From a virus, in the IMG/VR virus record IMGVR_UViG_3300010403_000059, positions 1-22,649 of that record: a stretch of DNA of 22,649 nucleotides; one strand, 5' to 3'. A model generated the notes under the pieces. That model was not told where the DNA came from. It was given only the letters and a program-made list of their open reading frames with translations, and searched no databases. A program made the translations under genes and the position numbers. How positions within the stretch are numbered: the first letter of the stretch is position 1; each line of letters starts with the position of its first letter. Of the stretch, positions 1-7,073 are shown one piece after another.

Positions 1-1
1 C

Positions 2-1153
2 ACGTTGCCGACCAGCTTTGATACCCAGTCGGCGGCGGCCGGTGTTGCGCTTTCGTTCAACCCGGTGGAAGCGGGCACAGATGGCGGCGGTGATGTCGGT
101 CAGCAGATCATCGACATCGGAGATGCGATCAACGACGGCACCGGTGATCCGGTGCGGGTTGCATTCGACAAGTGCAATCATAATTTCACCGAGCTTTATG
201 AGGCGCAGTACGAATACGTTAGCTATTACGGCACAGAAGAGGAGCCGATCGAAGGTAAGATCGCCCAGTTTGTCGCCGGCGGCGTAGGTGAAGAATACGT
301 CATCCAGGGTGTAGATGCCGCCACGCTCGGCATCGAAGGGCCACAAGGGCCAGCGGGGCCGGCGGGCGCGACCGGCGCGGCTGGAGCCCCAGGTGCTGCA
401 GGGGCCACAGGCCCATCCGGCCCATCCGGTCCATCGGGGCCGAGCGGACCATCGGGACCATCCGGCCCGAGCGGCGGCGGGCTGCTGGCGATCCGGGTGT
501 TCTCGACCGCGGGGAGCACGACCTACACGCCTACCTCTGGGATGGTGAACTGCATCATCGAGGTTTGCGGGGCGGGTGGTGGCGGCGGGGGCGTCGGTGC
601 TGCAGCCGGAAATCAATACGGCGGATCGGGCGGCGGATCGGGTGCCTATTCGCGCATCATGAAGACGGCGGCGCAGGTGGGCGCCTCGCAGAACGTCACG
701 GTCGGCGCCAAGGGCACAAGTTCATCCAATGCCAACGGCACAGCGGGCGGTGACACCTTTGTCGGAGCCAATCTGGCGGCCAGCCTGTGCGGCGCCAAGG
801 GCGGATCGGGCGGGTTGCGGGTGAATTCGAGCGTTGGAACGGCAGCACTAGGCGGCGCCGGCGGCGCGTCGGCGTCAGGCGTGGGCGATATCAAGGCGGG
901 CGGCAACGCCGGCGGCACGGGCGCATATATCGCTTCGGCAACATTTATTCAGGTAAGCAGCGGGTTCGGCGGCAGCAGCTATTTCGGCGGCGCCCCGAGC
1001 GGCGTCACCTGGCCGACCTCATCGGGCGCCACCGCCGGTCGCAGTGCCGATGTTTATGGCTGCGGCGGCAGCGGTGCAGGCGGCTACGACACCGGCGCGG
1101 CCGCGGGCGGCGCCGGCTCGGACGGCATCGTCATTATCACCGAATACAAATAG
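2..1153 (+). CDS. Collagen-like, glycine-rich phage fibre protein (5' end cut by window)
   Basis: The frame is open to the left window edge, so the true start lies upstream and the first TTG (position 5) is not trusted. Residues are numbered from that TTG. Residues 36-66 contain a segment (GDAINDGTGDPVRVAF) that I recognise as common in phage fibre or structural proteins. Residues 112-159 are about 16 uninterrupted Gly-X-Y triplets, including seven consecutive Gly-Pro-Ser. The rest, to 382, is very rich in Gly, Ala and Ser and ends in GIVIITEY, an ending I know from Gly-rich phage fibre tips. It probably forms a trimeric stalk with a glycine-rich tip, acting as a virion surface fibre. It lies upstream of the head-tail connector, so it could be a head fibre rather than a tail fibre. 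No signal peptide is expected. The fibre class is well supported; the location on the virion is inference. Confidence 0.75.
   Translation, partial: TLPTSFDTQSAAAGVALSFNPVEAGTDGGGDVGQQIIDIGDAINDGTGDPVRVAFDKCNHNFTELYEAQYEYVSYYGTEEEPIEGKIAQFVAGGVGEEYVIQGVDAATLGIEGPQGPAGPAGATGAAGAPGAAGATGPSGPSGPSGPSGPSGPSGPSGGGLLAIRVFSTAGSTTYTPTSGMVNCIIEVCGAGGGGGGVGAAAGNQYGGSGGGSGAYSRIMKTAAQVGASQNVTVGAKGTSSSNANGTAGGDTFVGANLAASLCGAKGGSGGLRVNSSVGTAALGGAGGASASGVGDIKAGGNAGGTGAYIASATFIQVSSGFGGSSYFGGAPSGVTWPTSSGATAGRSADVYGCGGSGAGGYDTGAAAGGAGSDGIVIITEYK
338..481 (+). repeat. Collagen Gly-X-Y repeat with seven Gly-Pro-Ser units
   Basis: There are 16 glycine-started triplets in frame. Positions 410-472 encode seven Gly-Pro-Ser units in a row. 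Ser codons vary (TCC, TCG, AGC) and so do Gly and Pro codons, so the repeat is kept at protein level rather than being a fresh DNA expansion. It is uncharged, unlike the second collagen block at 2251-2412. Confidence 0.85.
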
Positions 1154-1164
1154 CGGAGCCTGCG

Positions 1165-1458
1165 ATGGCACTCGATTATGCGGCATCGGCGGAATTGATG
1201 AAGGACGGTGCCTTCATCGATCGGGTGAAAGTCGCTTGCCTGAAATATGCCAGCTACATCCTCAATGAGCCGGTCAACACGCCTGCACATTCGACTCGGA
1301 TTCGCTGGGCGCAATCCACGACAGAGAATCCTGACCATGCCGCGCAGACCATCACGCCGCCGGTGGTGATGGATGCGCAAGTGCAACAGGACGGTGCCGC
1401 CATCACCGACACTGCGCTGCAGACATCAGTTGAGACCACGATTAACCGACTGCTGTAA
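1165..1458 (+). CDS. Small conserved phage protein of unknown function (97 aa)
   Basis: ATG at 1165 is preceded by GGAG at 1155-1158, a well-spaced ribosome binding site, and lies 11 bases after the previous stop. The protein is soluble and mixed alpha, with no membrane segment. It resembles a small protein I know from many alphaproteobacterial prophages near capsid and connector genes. The recognisable features are an N-terminal MALDYAASAELMKD-type start, a central R-x-R-W-A-Q motif, a PPVVMDAQVQ stretch and an ITDTALQ..V..TIN ending. No enzymatic motif is seen. Its place between fibre genes and the connector suggests a minor head or neck role, but this is only positional inference. Longer in-frame extensions upstream run through the Gly-rich gene and are Arg-rich shadow translation, so they are rejected. 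Confidence 0.7.
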   Translation: MALDYAASAELMKDGAFIDRVKVACLKYASYILNEPVNTPAHSTRIRWAQSTTENPDHAAQTITPPVVMDAQVQQDGAAITDTALQTSVETTINRLL

Positions 1459-1460
1459 TC

Positions 1461-2135
1461 TTGATTACTGCCGACAGCACCCTCTGGACCGCTGACACCC
1501 ACTGCGTCACTGCCGATGGTCGCGTCGTCTGCATCGACGCGGAACTACACGAAGCGGCGGCTTCGCTTGATGCGCTTGATGCGGTTACGGATGTTGCGGC
1601 AGCAGTTGCCGAGGCAGCAGTTGCTCTTGACCAGATAGACGCGGCTGTCGGCGCGCAGGTTCTGTTCGGGACCGTGGACGAGGCCGCAGCCGCCGCCGAC
1701 GTTCTCGATGCCGACGTTGTTGCCGCCGAGGTTCCGGTCAGTGGCGGCGGCTACTACCCGCGGCCGCCGCGTCCATTCCCGGTCGCTGGCTACGGCTTCG
1801 GCATCCTGCCGCAGATCGAGGGCGAAGCCCATGGCGTCGTCGGTGTTGTCGGTGCGGGCGTCGGGACGCTTCCCGGCCTCGTCGGCGAGGCGTCCGGATC
1901 AGTCGGCGTCGCGGGTCGCAGTGCAGGGCAACTCGCCCTCGTCCGCGCGGCGGCGATCGGCAACAGCGGCCAGGCCGGCGCGGCGGTCGCGGTTCTCAAG
2001 GGTCTGTCGGTGCAAAGCGCGGGCGTCGCCGCTGTGCGCGGCGTGGGCGTCGGCATCATCGATATCAAAGGTGTCGCCACCGGCCGATATGACGATGACG
2101 AGGCCGCGGTGATGACCTTCCTGCTGGCGGCATAA
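1461..2135 (+). CDS. Ala/Gly/Val-rich repeat protein, probable virion fibre or decoration
   Basis: The start is taken as TTG at 1461, two bases after the previous stop; no ATG or GTG fits better, so the start is uncertain. There are three parts. Residues 1-95 are Ala/Asp-rich with acidic amphipathic repeats such as [12 protein letters not shown] and [13 protein letters not shown]. Residues 95-110 are a Pro/Gly/Tyr linker ([14 protein letters not shown]). Residues 111-215 are five consecutive units of exactly 21 residues, the first two clearly alike (GxGxLPxxxGEAxGxVGVxG) and the later three diverged. No enzyme motif or membrane segment is visible. Such short hydrophobic/Gly repeats often build beta-solenoids or trimeric beta-prisms in phage fibres. 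The Ala/Asp motif recurs in the small protein at 17408-17776. Function unknown; structural role is inferred from context and composition. Confidence 0.6.
   Translation: MITADSTLWTADTHCVTADGRVVCIDAELHEAAASLDALDAVTDVAAAVAEAAVALDQIDAAVGAQVLFGTVDEAAAAADVLDADVVAAEVPVSGGGYYPRPPRPFPVAGYGFGILPQIEGEAHGVVGVVGAGVGTLPGLVGEASGSVGVAGRSAGQLALVRAAAIGNSGQAGAAVAVLKGLSVQSAGVAAVRGVGVGIIDIKGVATGRYDDDEAAVMTFLLAA
1791..2105 (+). repeat. Five tandem 21-residue (63-base) protein repeats
   Basis: In the 1461-2135 protein, residues 111-131, 132-152, 153-173, 174-194 and 195-215 line up with no gap. A Gly closes each of the first four units, and a Gly or Ala stands near position 4. Units 1 and 2 share [11 protein letters not shown] / [11 protein letters not shown] and VGVVG / VGVAG. 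Units 3 to 5 keep the spacing of small and hydrophobic residues rather than the sequence. DNA identity is low beyond units 1 and 2. Confidence 0.6.
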
Positions 2136-2145
2136 GGATAAGGGC

Positions 2146-2766
2146 ATGAGCATTCCCGCCCCGCAGTACACCTTTAACGAGGCCATCGGCGTCTGCCTGG
2201 CCATGTGCCAGCGCGCCCTGTCCGAGGTTCGCTCACTGGCGCGCATGCCGGGACCGCCCGGCGATACCGGCCCGGAAGGCAAGCGCGGGCTGCAGGGCGA
2301 GCGCGGCGAGAAGGGCGAGCGTGGCGAACCCGGCAAGCCTGGTGCCGTCGGGGCGGCGGGCATTGACGGCAGGAACGGCGAGCGCGGGGCGAAGGGCGAG
2401 CCCGGCCGCAATGCCTCCGACCTGACGTATCTGGAAGAGCGCCAGGCCGACTTGCTCGGCCGCGTGCTCAAGACCGCAACATTCACGACGCCAGACGGTG
2501 GCCGCACGTTGCGCTGGGCCGTGGGCGAGGCCGTCCATGAGATCAAGACCGCCATCGTGCTCGATGCCGGCGTCTGGAAAGAGGGCAAGGACTATGCCGC
2601 CGGCGATGCTGTCAGCCATGGCGGGTCGCTCTTCATCGCGCAGGCCAATACCACCGCCAAGCCCGGGGCATCGGACGACTGGCGCCTCGCCGTCAAGCGC
2701 GGCAATGACGGCCGCGATTACCGGCCGGAGGAAGAGCGCGCGCTCAAGCCGGTCAGGTTCAAGTAA
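2146..2766 (+). CDS. Charged collagen-like phage fibre protein with carbohydrate-binding-like C-terminus
   Basis: ATG at 2146 follows AAGGATAAGGGC, a purine-rich ribosome binding site. Residues 1-34 are helical and contain two Cys. Residues 36-89 are 18 perfect Gly-X-Y triplets, many of the KGE/RGE/ERG kind, whose salt bridges are known to stabilise bacterial collagens lacking hydroxyproline. Residues 93-140 form a helical and beta connector. Residues 144-186 ([14 protein letters not shown]...[14 protein letters not shown]...DWRLAVKRG) resemble the small aromatic carbohydrate-binding modules (CBM5/12-like) found on phage fibres. The stop codon abuts the ATG of the connector gene, so the two are probably translated together. 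The role is a trimeric fibre or decoration that may bind sugar; that it binds sugar is inference from the module. Confidence 0.75.
   Translation: MSIPAPQYTFNEAIGVCLAMCQRALSEVRSLARMPGPPGDTGPEGKRGLQGERGEKGERGEPGKPGAVGAAGIDGRNGERGAKGEPGRNASDLTYLEERQADLLGRVLKTATFTTPDGGRTLRWAVGEAVHEIKTAIVLDAGVWKEGKDYAAGDAVSHGGSLFIAQANTTAKPGASDDWRLAVKRGNDGRDYRPEEERALKPVRFK
2251..2412 (+). repeat. Charged collagen Gly-X-Y repeat (18 triplets)
   Basis: This block covers residues 36-89 of the 2146-2766 protein. Every third residue is Gly with no break. X and Y positions are dominated by Glu, Arg, Lys and Asp. The composition differs sharply from the uncharged Gly-Pro-Ser block at 338-481, so the two collagen segments are not recent duplicates. 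Confidence 0.85.
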
Positions 2767-3387
2767 ATGCATTCGATCCTCGAGATCATCGACGAGTCGA
2801 CCGACAGCGCGGGGCCTGACCTGATCAGCCTCGACGATCTCAAGCTCGCGCTCGGCATCGAAGGCGCGACGGAAGATGCCGCGCTACAGGCGGCAATCAC
2901 GATGCAGTCACGGCTGATTGCAGAGTATTGCAACCGCCGCTTAGGGCTGGCCGAGGTATTGGAGACATTCACCGTCGATCGCAACGAGTACATGCTCGAG
3001 CGGCAGGCACTGACGCTGTCGCTCTATCCGGTGGTCGAGATCATCGAGGTCTCGACCGCAGGCGCCACCGCGGCCGACGTTGACTTTGATCCGGCCAGCG
3101 GACGGCTGTGGATCGACGGCTGCTGGGCCGAGACAGTCGTCGCCGTTCTCTACCAGGGCGGCTACGACCTGCCGGAAGAAGCGCCCGCGCGGCTGCAGCA
3201 GGCGGTCATCCAGGCGGTGAACGAGAACCGCACATCCGGCACGCGCGATCCTACGATCCGCGAAGTGCAGCACGGCGACACCCGCGTTGCCTATTTCACG
3301 CCATCGCTGTCGACCGCGTCATCGGGGTATCTCTCGGCGATCGTGGTTGATCTCATCAAGCCGTATCGCCGTTTGCACGTTGCCTAG
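2767..3387 (+). CDS. Head-tail connector protein, HK97 gp6-like
   Basis: The ATG directly follows the previous TAA. The 206-residue protein has the pattern of the phage gp6-like connector family. It begins with an N-terminal helical segment (ISLDDLKLALGI...EDAALQAAITMQSRLIAEYCNR) and a beta region with L-x-L-x-x-Y-P-V-V-E-I. This is followed by VLYQGGYDLPEEAPARLQQAVIQAV and a C-terminal helix ending near a conserved L.PYRR. In family members this protein forms a ring under the portal and joins the head to the tail. The length is on the long side of the family, as in many proteobacterial phages. Its position just after the fibre genes and before neck genes fits. This is one of the safest functional calls in the window. 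Confidence 0.88.
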   Translation: MHSILEIIDESTDSAGPDLISLDDLKLALGIEGATEDAALQAAITMQSRLIAEYCNRRLGLAEVLETFTVDRNEYMLERQALTLSLYPVVEIIEVSTAGATAADVDFDPASGRLWIDGCWAETVVAVLYQGGYDLPEEAPARLQQAVIQAVNENRTSGTRDPTIREVQHGDTRVAYFTPSLSTASSGYLSAIVVDLIKPYRRLHVA

Positions 3388-3399
3388 GGAGGCCTCGCC

Positions 3400-3641
3400 A
3401 TGTCACTCGGTGGAATCCTGTTAGGTATTATCAATGTGGCAATCGTCGTTGCCATCCTCTTGCTGGTGGGCGCAATCATCCTTTGGTTCTGTTCGTGGAT
3501 GGGTATCGCGGTGCCGGCAACGTGCAGAAGGGTTATATCGCGGTGGTGGCGCTGATCGCGCTTTACCTCATCGTCGCGCTGCTGCTGGGCATACCGTCGA
3601 TCCGCATCATCGGTGGCATGCCGGGAATGCTGCTGGCATGA
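3400..3641 (+). pseudogene. Small two-helix membrane protein, split by an apparent -1 frameshift
   Basis: ATG at 3400 has a strong ribosome binding site (GGGAGG, 3387-3392). The initial frame gives a 51-residue peptide stopping at 3553-3555. It carries one clear membrane helix (residues 5-30) and then turns Arg-rich. From about 3516 the frame one base back encodes NVQKGYIAVVALIALYLIV, a second strong membrane helix, and ends at TGA 3639-3641, which overlaps the next ATG as ATGA. Adding one base in GTG-CCG-GC-AAC would join the halves as VPANVQKGY. I infer one ancestral protein of about 80 residues with two membrane helices. Either a one-base loss or sequencing error broke it, or a -1 ribosomal shift joins it. 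There is no canonical slippery heptamer; a weak G_GGT tetramer lies at 3501-3504. Function unknown. Confidence 0.6.
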
Positions 3642-4276
3642 GCGCATTCTGGCCGGTCCCGCGCGAGTGGGAAGGCGAGACCGCCTTCATCGTCGGCGGT
3701 GGGCCGTCGGTGCTCGAGGTCGACCTCGAGGCCCTGCGCGGCCGGCGCGTCATCGTCATCAACTCTAGCGTCTACGCCGCGCCATGGGCCGACATCCTCT
3801 ATTTCGGCGACTGGCGCTGGTGGAACGAACCGGAGAACCGGGCGGCGGTCGCGAGCTTCCGAGGCCGCGTCGTCACCACCTCGCGCATGGTGTCGGAAGC
3901 CAAGAATGTGCTGGTCTGCCGCAAGACCAATCCGCCGGGGCTCGCGCGCGAGCGCGATAGCCTGATGCAGAAGTGGACCTCGCTCACGGCCGCAACCAAT
4001 CTGGCGGCGCATCTCATCGGGCCTGATGGCACCATCGTCTGGCTCGGCATCGACGGCAAGGCCGCGGCAGACGGCCGGACCTGGCACCACAAGCCGCATC
4101 GCTGGGCGCCGAAGAAGGAACGCTACGATCGCCACCGCGCCGATCTCGCCACCATGGTCGAGCCGCTGCGGACCATGGGCATCACGTTATGGAACGCCAG
4201 CCCCGGCAGCGCCTATGCCGATCTGTGGCCGGTCATCGATCTGCAGGACGTATTGAGGGAGCGGCGTGCGGCATAA
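3638..4276 (+). CDS. DUF115/MptE-like Rossmann-fold protein, possible glycan-modifying enzyme
   Basis: ATG at 3638 overlaps the upstream TGA (ATGA), suggesting coupled translation; no separate ribosome binding site is seen. A longer in-frame ORF from 3434 runs through the membrane protein in the wrong frame and is rejected. The 212-residue protein begins WPVPREWEGETAFIVGGGPSV (TAFIVGGGPSV at 15-25). This glycine-rich N-terminal loop is typical of the DUF115/MAF/MptE-like and sialyltransferase-like Rossmann proteins. It continues with VIVINSSVYAAPWADILYFGDW (39-59), where these families have a conserved N and D near the substrate site. WLGIDGK and HHKPHRWAPKK follow. The partner genes are a glycosyltransferase and a methyltransferase, which supports a role in making or attaching a sugar. 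Substrate unknown; an inactive structural role cannot be excluded. Confidence 0.6.
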   Translation: MSAFWPVPREWEGETAFIVGGGPSVLEVDLEALRGRRVIVINSSVYAAPWADILYFGDWRWWNEPENRAAVASFRGRVVTTSRMVSEAKNVLVCRKTNPPGLARERDSLMQKWTSLTAATNLAAHLIGPDGTIVWLGIDGKAAADGRTWHHKPHRWAPKKERYDRHRADLATMVEPLRTMGITLWNASPGSAYADLWPVIDLQDVLRERRAA

Positions 4277-5159
4277 ACCCATCCTCGTTCGCGGGATGTG
4301 GGGAATGGGGGACTGCGTATACAGCCGGCCGTTCGTGCGTGCGGCGGCAAGGGACTACGAGCTTCACCTCGAGACGCCGTGGCCTGAGCTTTACGCCGAT
4401 CTCGATATCAAGTTTGTCTGCGGCAGTCGCAAGCTGCGCACGCAGCAAAAGAACATGGCGCGGCAACCGTCCGATCGGTGGGTGCGATCGGCGCCGATAC
4501 CGATGCGCGAGATCAAGGTCAGCTATGGCAGAGAATTGACGACTGCCTCGATCATCAATGCGCTCGAGCATAGATGGGCAAAGCTGAACGTCGGCTTTAA
4601 TCCGGCGCTGTTCGATCTGCCGGACTTAGGCGCATCGCCGGTCAACGCCGACCGCCCGATCGCGGTCATCCGGCCGGTGACGGTACGCACCGAATGGCGC
4701 AACGAGGCGCGCAACCCGCGGCCAGAATATGTCGCAGCGATCGCCGCCGAACTGATGGCAACCCATACCGTGGTCGCCGTCGCCGACCTCGCGCCGAACG
4801 AGGAATGGGTCATCGGCGAGCCGCCACCGGCGCACCGCTACTTTGTCCACGGCGAGCTCTCGGTGCGCGAGCTGCTCGCCCTGGTGCGCGACGCAGACAT
4901 CGTCATCGGCGGCGTCGGCTGGATCGTGCCGGCGGCGCTGGCGCTCAAAGTCAATGCCTTCGTCATCCTGGGCGGCCACGGCGGCCACAACGCACCCGAG
5001 AAGATCACCGACCCACGGCTCGATCTGAGCCGCATCGGATTTGCCAAACCGGAGAAGTTCTGCCGATGCACGAATATGCTGCACACCTGCGACAAGACGA
5101 TCGCGGACCCGCTCGGGCAGTTCTCCCGCTGGTGGGGCAGTTCTCGCGCCGCTGCCTGA
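4266..5159 (+). CDS. Glycosyltransferase family 9-like (heptosyltransferase-like) protein
   Basis: GTG at 4266 overlaps the previous gene by 11 bases. The 297-residue protein has an N-terminal MWGMGDCVYSRPFVRA (11-26), matching the start of GT9/heptosyltransferase-like proteins (glycine loop, then R-P-x-x-R). The C-terminal half has ADIVIGGVGWIVPAALALKV (210-229), the usual acceptor/donor-side motif where a D and a G-G-x-G precede a hydrophobic helix. A Cys cluster follows (C266, C268, C275 in FCRCTNMLHTCDK), which I recall from phage homologues. The fold is expected to be GT-B. GT9 enzymes transfer ADP-activated heptoses to LPS, but phage relatives have unknown donors and acceptors. It sits between a DUF115-like gene and a methyltransferase, so it may modify host surface glycan or virion proteins. 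Confidence 0.65.
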   Translation: MRHKPILVRGMWGMGDCVYSRPFVRAAARDYELHLETPWPELYADLDIKFVCGSRKLRTQQKNMARQPSDRWVRSAPIPMREIKVSYGRELTTASIINALEHRWAKLNVGFNPALFDLPDLGASPVNADRPIAVIRPVTVRTEWRNEARNPRPEYVAAIAAELMATHTVVAVADLAPNEEWVIGEPPPAHRYFVHGELSVRELLALVRDADIVIGGVGWIVPAALALKVNAFVILGGHGGHNAPEKITDPRLDLSRIGFAKPEKFCRCTNMLHTCDKTIADPLGQFSRWWGSSRAAA

Positions 5160-5770
5160 CCTGGTGGCTGCAGCACGGCATCGGCTACTACCCGGTCGAG
5201 GCCGGGCACGCACCTTACGATCAGGACTATTTCGACAGCTTCGATCGCAACGCCCAGACCGAGCTCGGCCGCGCCCTGATGCAGGCGCGATTCAACTTCG
5301 TCGAGCGGCATTATCGCGGGACGCTGATCGATGTCGGCATCGGCTCGGGTGCCTTTGTCGAACTGCGCAACCAGCGTGGGCGCTCGACCTACGGCTACGA
5401 TGTCAATCCGGCCGGTCTCGCCTGGCTCGAGCAACGCATGCTGCTGGTCGATCCGCATCTGGTCTCGTTCGATGCCGTGACCTTGTGGGACGTGCTCGAA
5501 CACATCCCCGATTTCCAGTCGCTGCTCGCCAATGTGCGCGAATGGGTCTTTCTCTCGCTGCCGATCTTCCGCGACGCCGAGCACGCGCTGAGATCGAAGC
5601 ATTTCAAGCCGGAGGAGCATTGCTGGTACTTCACCCGCAATGGGCTGGTGTTTGCAATGCAGACCTGCGGCTTTGCGCTGGTGTCGGAAAGCAACATCGA
5701 GACCGAACTCGGCCGCGAGGACATCGGGACGTTTGCCTTCCGAAGGGAAACCTCACCGTGTCCAGCCTGA
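5132..5770 (+). CDS. Class I SAM-dependent methyltransferase
   Basis: The domain is clear: motif I LIDVGIGSGAFVE (65-77), GYDVNP (88-93) with the acidic residue that binds SAM ribose, and LWDVLEHI (118-125). The C-terminal half continues with FLSLPIFRDAEH and EEHCWYFTRNGL, typical of small-molecule or sugar methyltransferases (Methyltransf_11/23-like). GTG at 5132 is chosen because it overlaps the previous gene by only 28 bases. ATG at 5066 is in frame and would add 22 residues but overlaps by 94. Neither has a convincing ribosome binding site, although GGAG at 5051-5054 lies 11 bases before 5066. It probably methylates the product of the neighbouring glycosyltransferase; that link is inference. 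A DNA methyltransferase is unlikely, as no (D/N/S)PP(Y/W/F) motif is seen. Confidence 0.75.
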   Translation: MGQFSRRCLTWWLQHGIGYYPVEAGHAPYDQDYFDSFDRNAQTELGRALMQARFNFVERHYRGTLIDVGIGSGAFVELRNQRGRSTYGYDVNPAGLAWLEQRMLLVDPHLVSFDAVTLWDVLEHIPDFQSLLANVREWVFLSLPIFRDAEHALRSKHFKPEEHCWYFTRNGLVFAMQTCGFALVSESNIETELGREDIGTFAFRRETSPCPA

Positions 5771-6720
5771 TCAACCGCATTCAACGCGCGATGCTCGGTA
5801 GCGCGGGCGCGGAGAAGGTGCGTGCTCTGCTGCATGAGCTTGCCATTCCGGCCGGCGGTTCAGGTGGCTCGATGCGTGAGGTTCGCCGCGGTTTCCTGCG
5901 GCCCATATCAGACGAGGCGATCTTGCGCGATGCACTCGCTGATCTCGGTCTTAGCGGCGGCGGCGGTGGTGGCACCCAATCGCTGTCGAGCATTCGGACT
6001 GCGATCCTGCATAATTGGAGCGGCAACGAGGCTGCGCTGCGTGATGGACTTGATGGCCTGATCGAGCCGGGAGATCTAGCGAGTGGCGGCGGCGCAAGCC
6101 CTGCATGGTTGGAAACATTCCGCACACCCAATGGTGATCTGCCGCGTGCAGGTTTTGCCCTCGTGGGCGGTGAGGTGAAATGCTGGGATGGTACTACAGA
6201 TGAGATTGGCATCGCCGACCTGATCACCAATGGCACCGCTGACGGCAGCGGTTTAATCGTTCTCGACAGTGCGTCTCATTTCATTTTGTCGGCGGCGTTC
6301 GTCGAGCAACTCAAATTCCCTGCTACTTATTTGATAGCGGGTAGTTATTCCGAGGGTACGATTCCTGTCCTCAATTTCTTTGAAGAGACGTTCCCGCCAT
6401 TGAAGTATGTCAGCATTTATCACAACTATGTTTCAATTACTTCCGATGATTTTGACACCGTTTATTTGGAGGCGTCCACGGGCGGTGCCCTTCAAGGAAG
6501 GACAGCCGCGACTGTCTCACTTACCAAGGTTGCTATTTCCCAGGATGGTGAAGCCACTGCTGTCTCAGGTCCAGGCAGCGTTGATTTTGCGGATAGTGAG
6601 ATAGCATCCGTTTTTCTCTATGGAAATGAAAACCAGGCCTACACCGGGCGCTGCACTGTTTTGTTTGTTTATGGCCAGCAAGCAGATGCTGATCTCATCA
6701 GCATGAGCACCCCGCCATGA
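5758..6720 (+). CDS. Unrecognised protein with lower-GC C-terminal half, possible fibre or adhesin
   Basis: GTG at 5758 overlaps the methyltransferase end by 13 bases and has a purine-rich leader (GAAGGGAAA). The in-frame ORF upstream of this start is Arg/Pro-rich shadow. The 320-residue protein begins with helical segments separated by Gly linkers (about 28-40, 65-72 and 103-108). Two of them look alike: RPISDEAILRDALADLGL and HNWSGNEAALRDGLDGL. The second part (about 120-320) is predicted mostly beta, with many aromatic and Thr/Ser/Asp residues, and has no known motif that I can name. From about 6230 the DNA is visibly richer in A and T than its neighbours, suggesting a separately acquired tip domain. 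Function unknown; a lectin-like jelly roll is one guess. Confidence 0.6.
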   Translation: MSSLINRIQRAMLGSAGAEKVRALLHELAIPAGGSGGSMREVRRGFLRPISDEAILRDALADLGLSGGGGGGTQSLSSIRTAILHNWSGNEAALRDGLDGLIEPGDLASGGGASPAWLETFRTPNGDLPRAGFALVGGEVKCWDGTTDEIGIADLITNGTADGSGLIVLDSASHFILSAAFVEQLKFPATYLIAGSYSEGTIPVLNFFEETFPPLKYVSIYHNYVSITSDDFDTVYLEASTGGALQGRTAATVSLTKVAISQDGEATAVSGPGSVDFADSEIASVFLYGNENQAYTGRCTVLFVYGQQADADLISMSTPP

Positions 6721-7073
6721 CCATCGACTATAGCGCGCTGCTCTACGACCCGGTCTATGCCGAGCTTGGTGTGCCGGCGACATTGTCCGTCGGAACGGCG
6801 GGCGAGGTTACAATCACCGTGATCGATGAAACCCGGCCGAAGTCCAACATCAATGGAACCATGGAGGTGCGCACAACCGGGCCAGGCGCCTTCGCCCGCA
6901 TCCCTGAACTCGCCGAGAAAGGGATTGTGCGCGACGATTATCAGGGGGCGTCGCTGACCTTCAATGGTCGCTCCTGGCTCGTGCGCTCGCATGAACTGCG
7001 CGGCAGTCCGAACGGCGAGGATGTCGGCGAGGTTCGCTTTCTGCTCAAGGCCATCGAGTCGAGCGATGGCTGA
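6717..7073 (+). CDS. Putative head-closure or head-tail joining protein (118 aa)
   Basis: ATG at 6717 overlaps the upstream TGA (ATGA). The small, largely beta protein starts TIDYSALLYDPVYAELGVPATLS. That form, an opening that fixes a phage coordinate gene to its target followed by a small beta barrel, is common in lambda gpFII-like and related head-tail joining proteins. It has no enzyme motif, no membrane helix and no Cys. In siphophage order the gene between connector and tail terminator is usually the head-closure protein, which is where this lies once the glycan cassette is ignored. The call rests on size, fold impression and gene order, not on a motif I can prove. Confidence 0.55.
   Translation: MTIDYSALLYDPVYAELGVPATLSVGTAGEVTITVIDETRPKSNINGTMEVRTTGPGAFARIPELAEKGIVRDDYQGASLTFNGRSWLVRSHELRGSPNGEDVGEVRFLLKAIESSDG

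Noticed and set aside
338-481. Tandem repeats as a CRISPR array or minisatellite
   Set aside because: The repeats are in-frame Gly-X-Y codons with varied synonymous bases and no spacer structure.
3434-3637. In-frame extension of the DUF115-like gene to ATG 3434
   Set aside because: It reads Arg/Trp/His-rich sequence across the membrane protein. The family-like N-terminus begins at 3638 with an ATGA overlap.
5041-5757. Long + frame extension upstream of the 5758 start
   Set aside because: The extension is Arg/Ala/Pro-rich and overlaps the methyltransferase in another frame. The GTG at 5758 with a purine-rich leader is a better start.
5132-5770. Methyltransferase as part of a restriction-modification system
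   Set aside because: It lacks the DNA methyltransferase catalytic motif, has the form of small-molecule enzymes, and no nuclease is adjacent.
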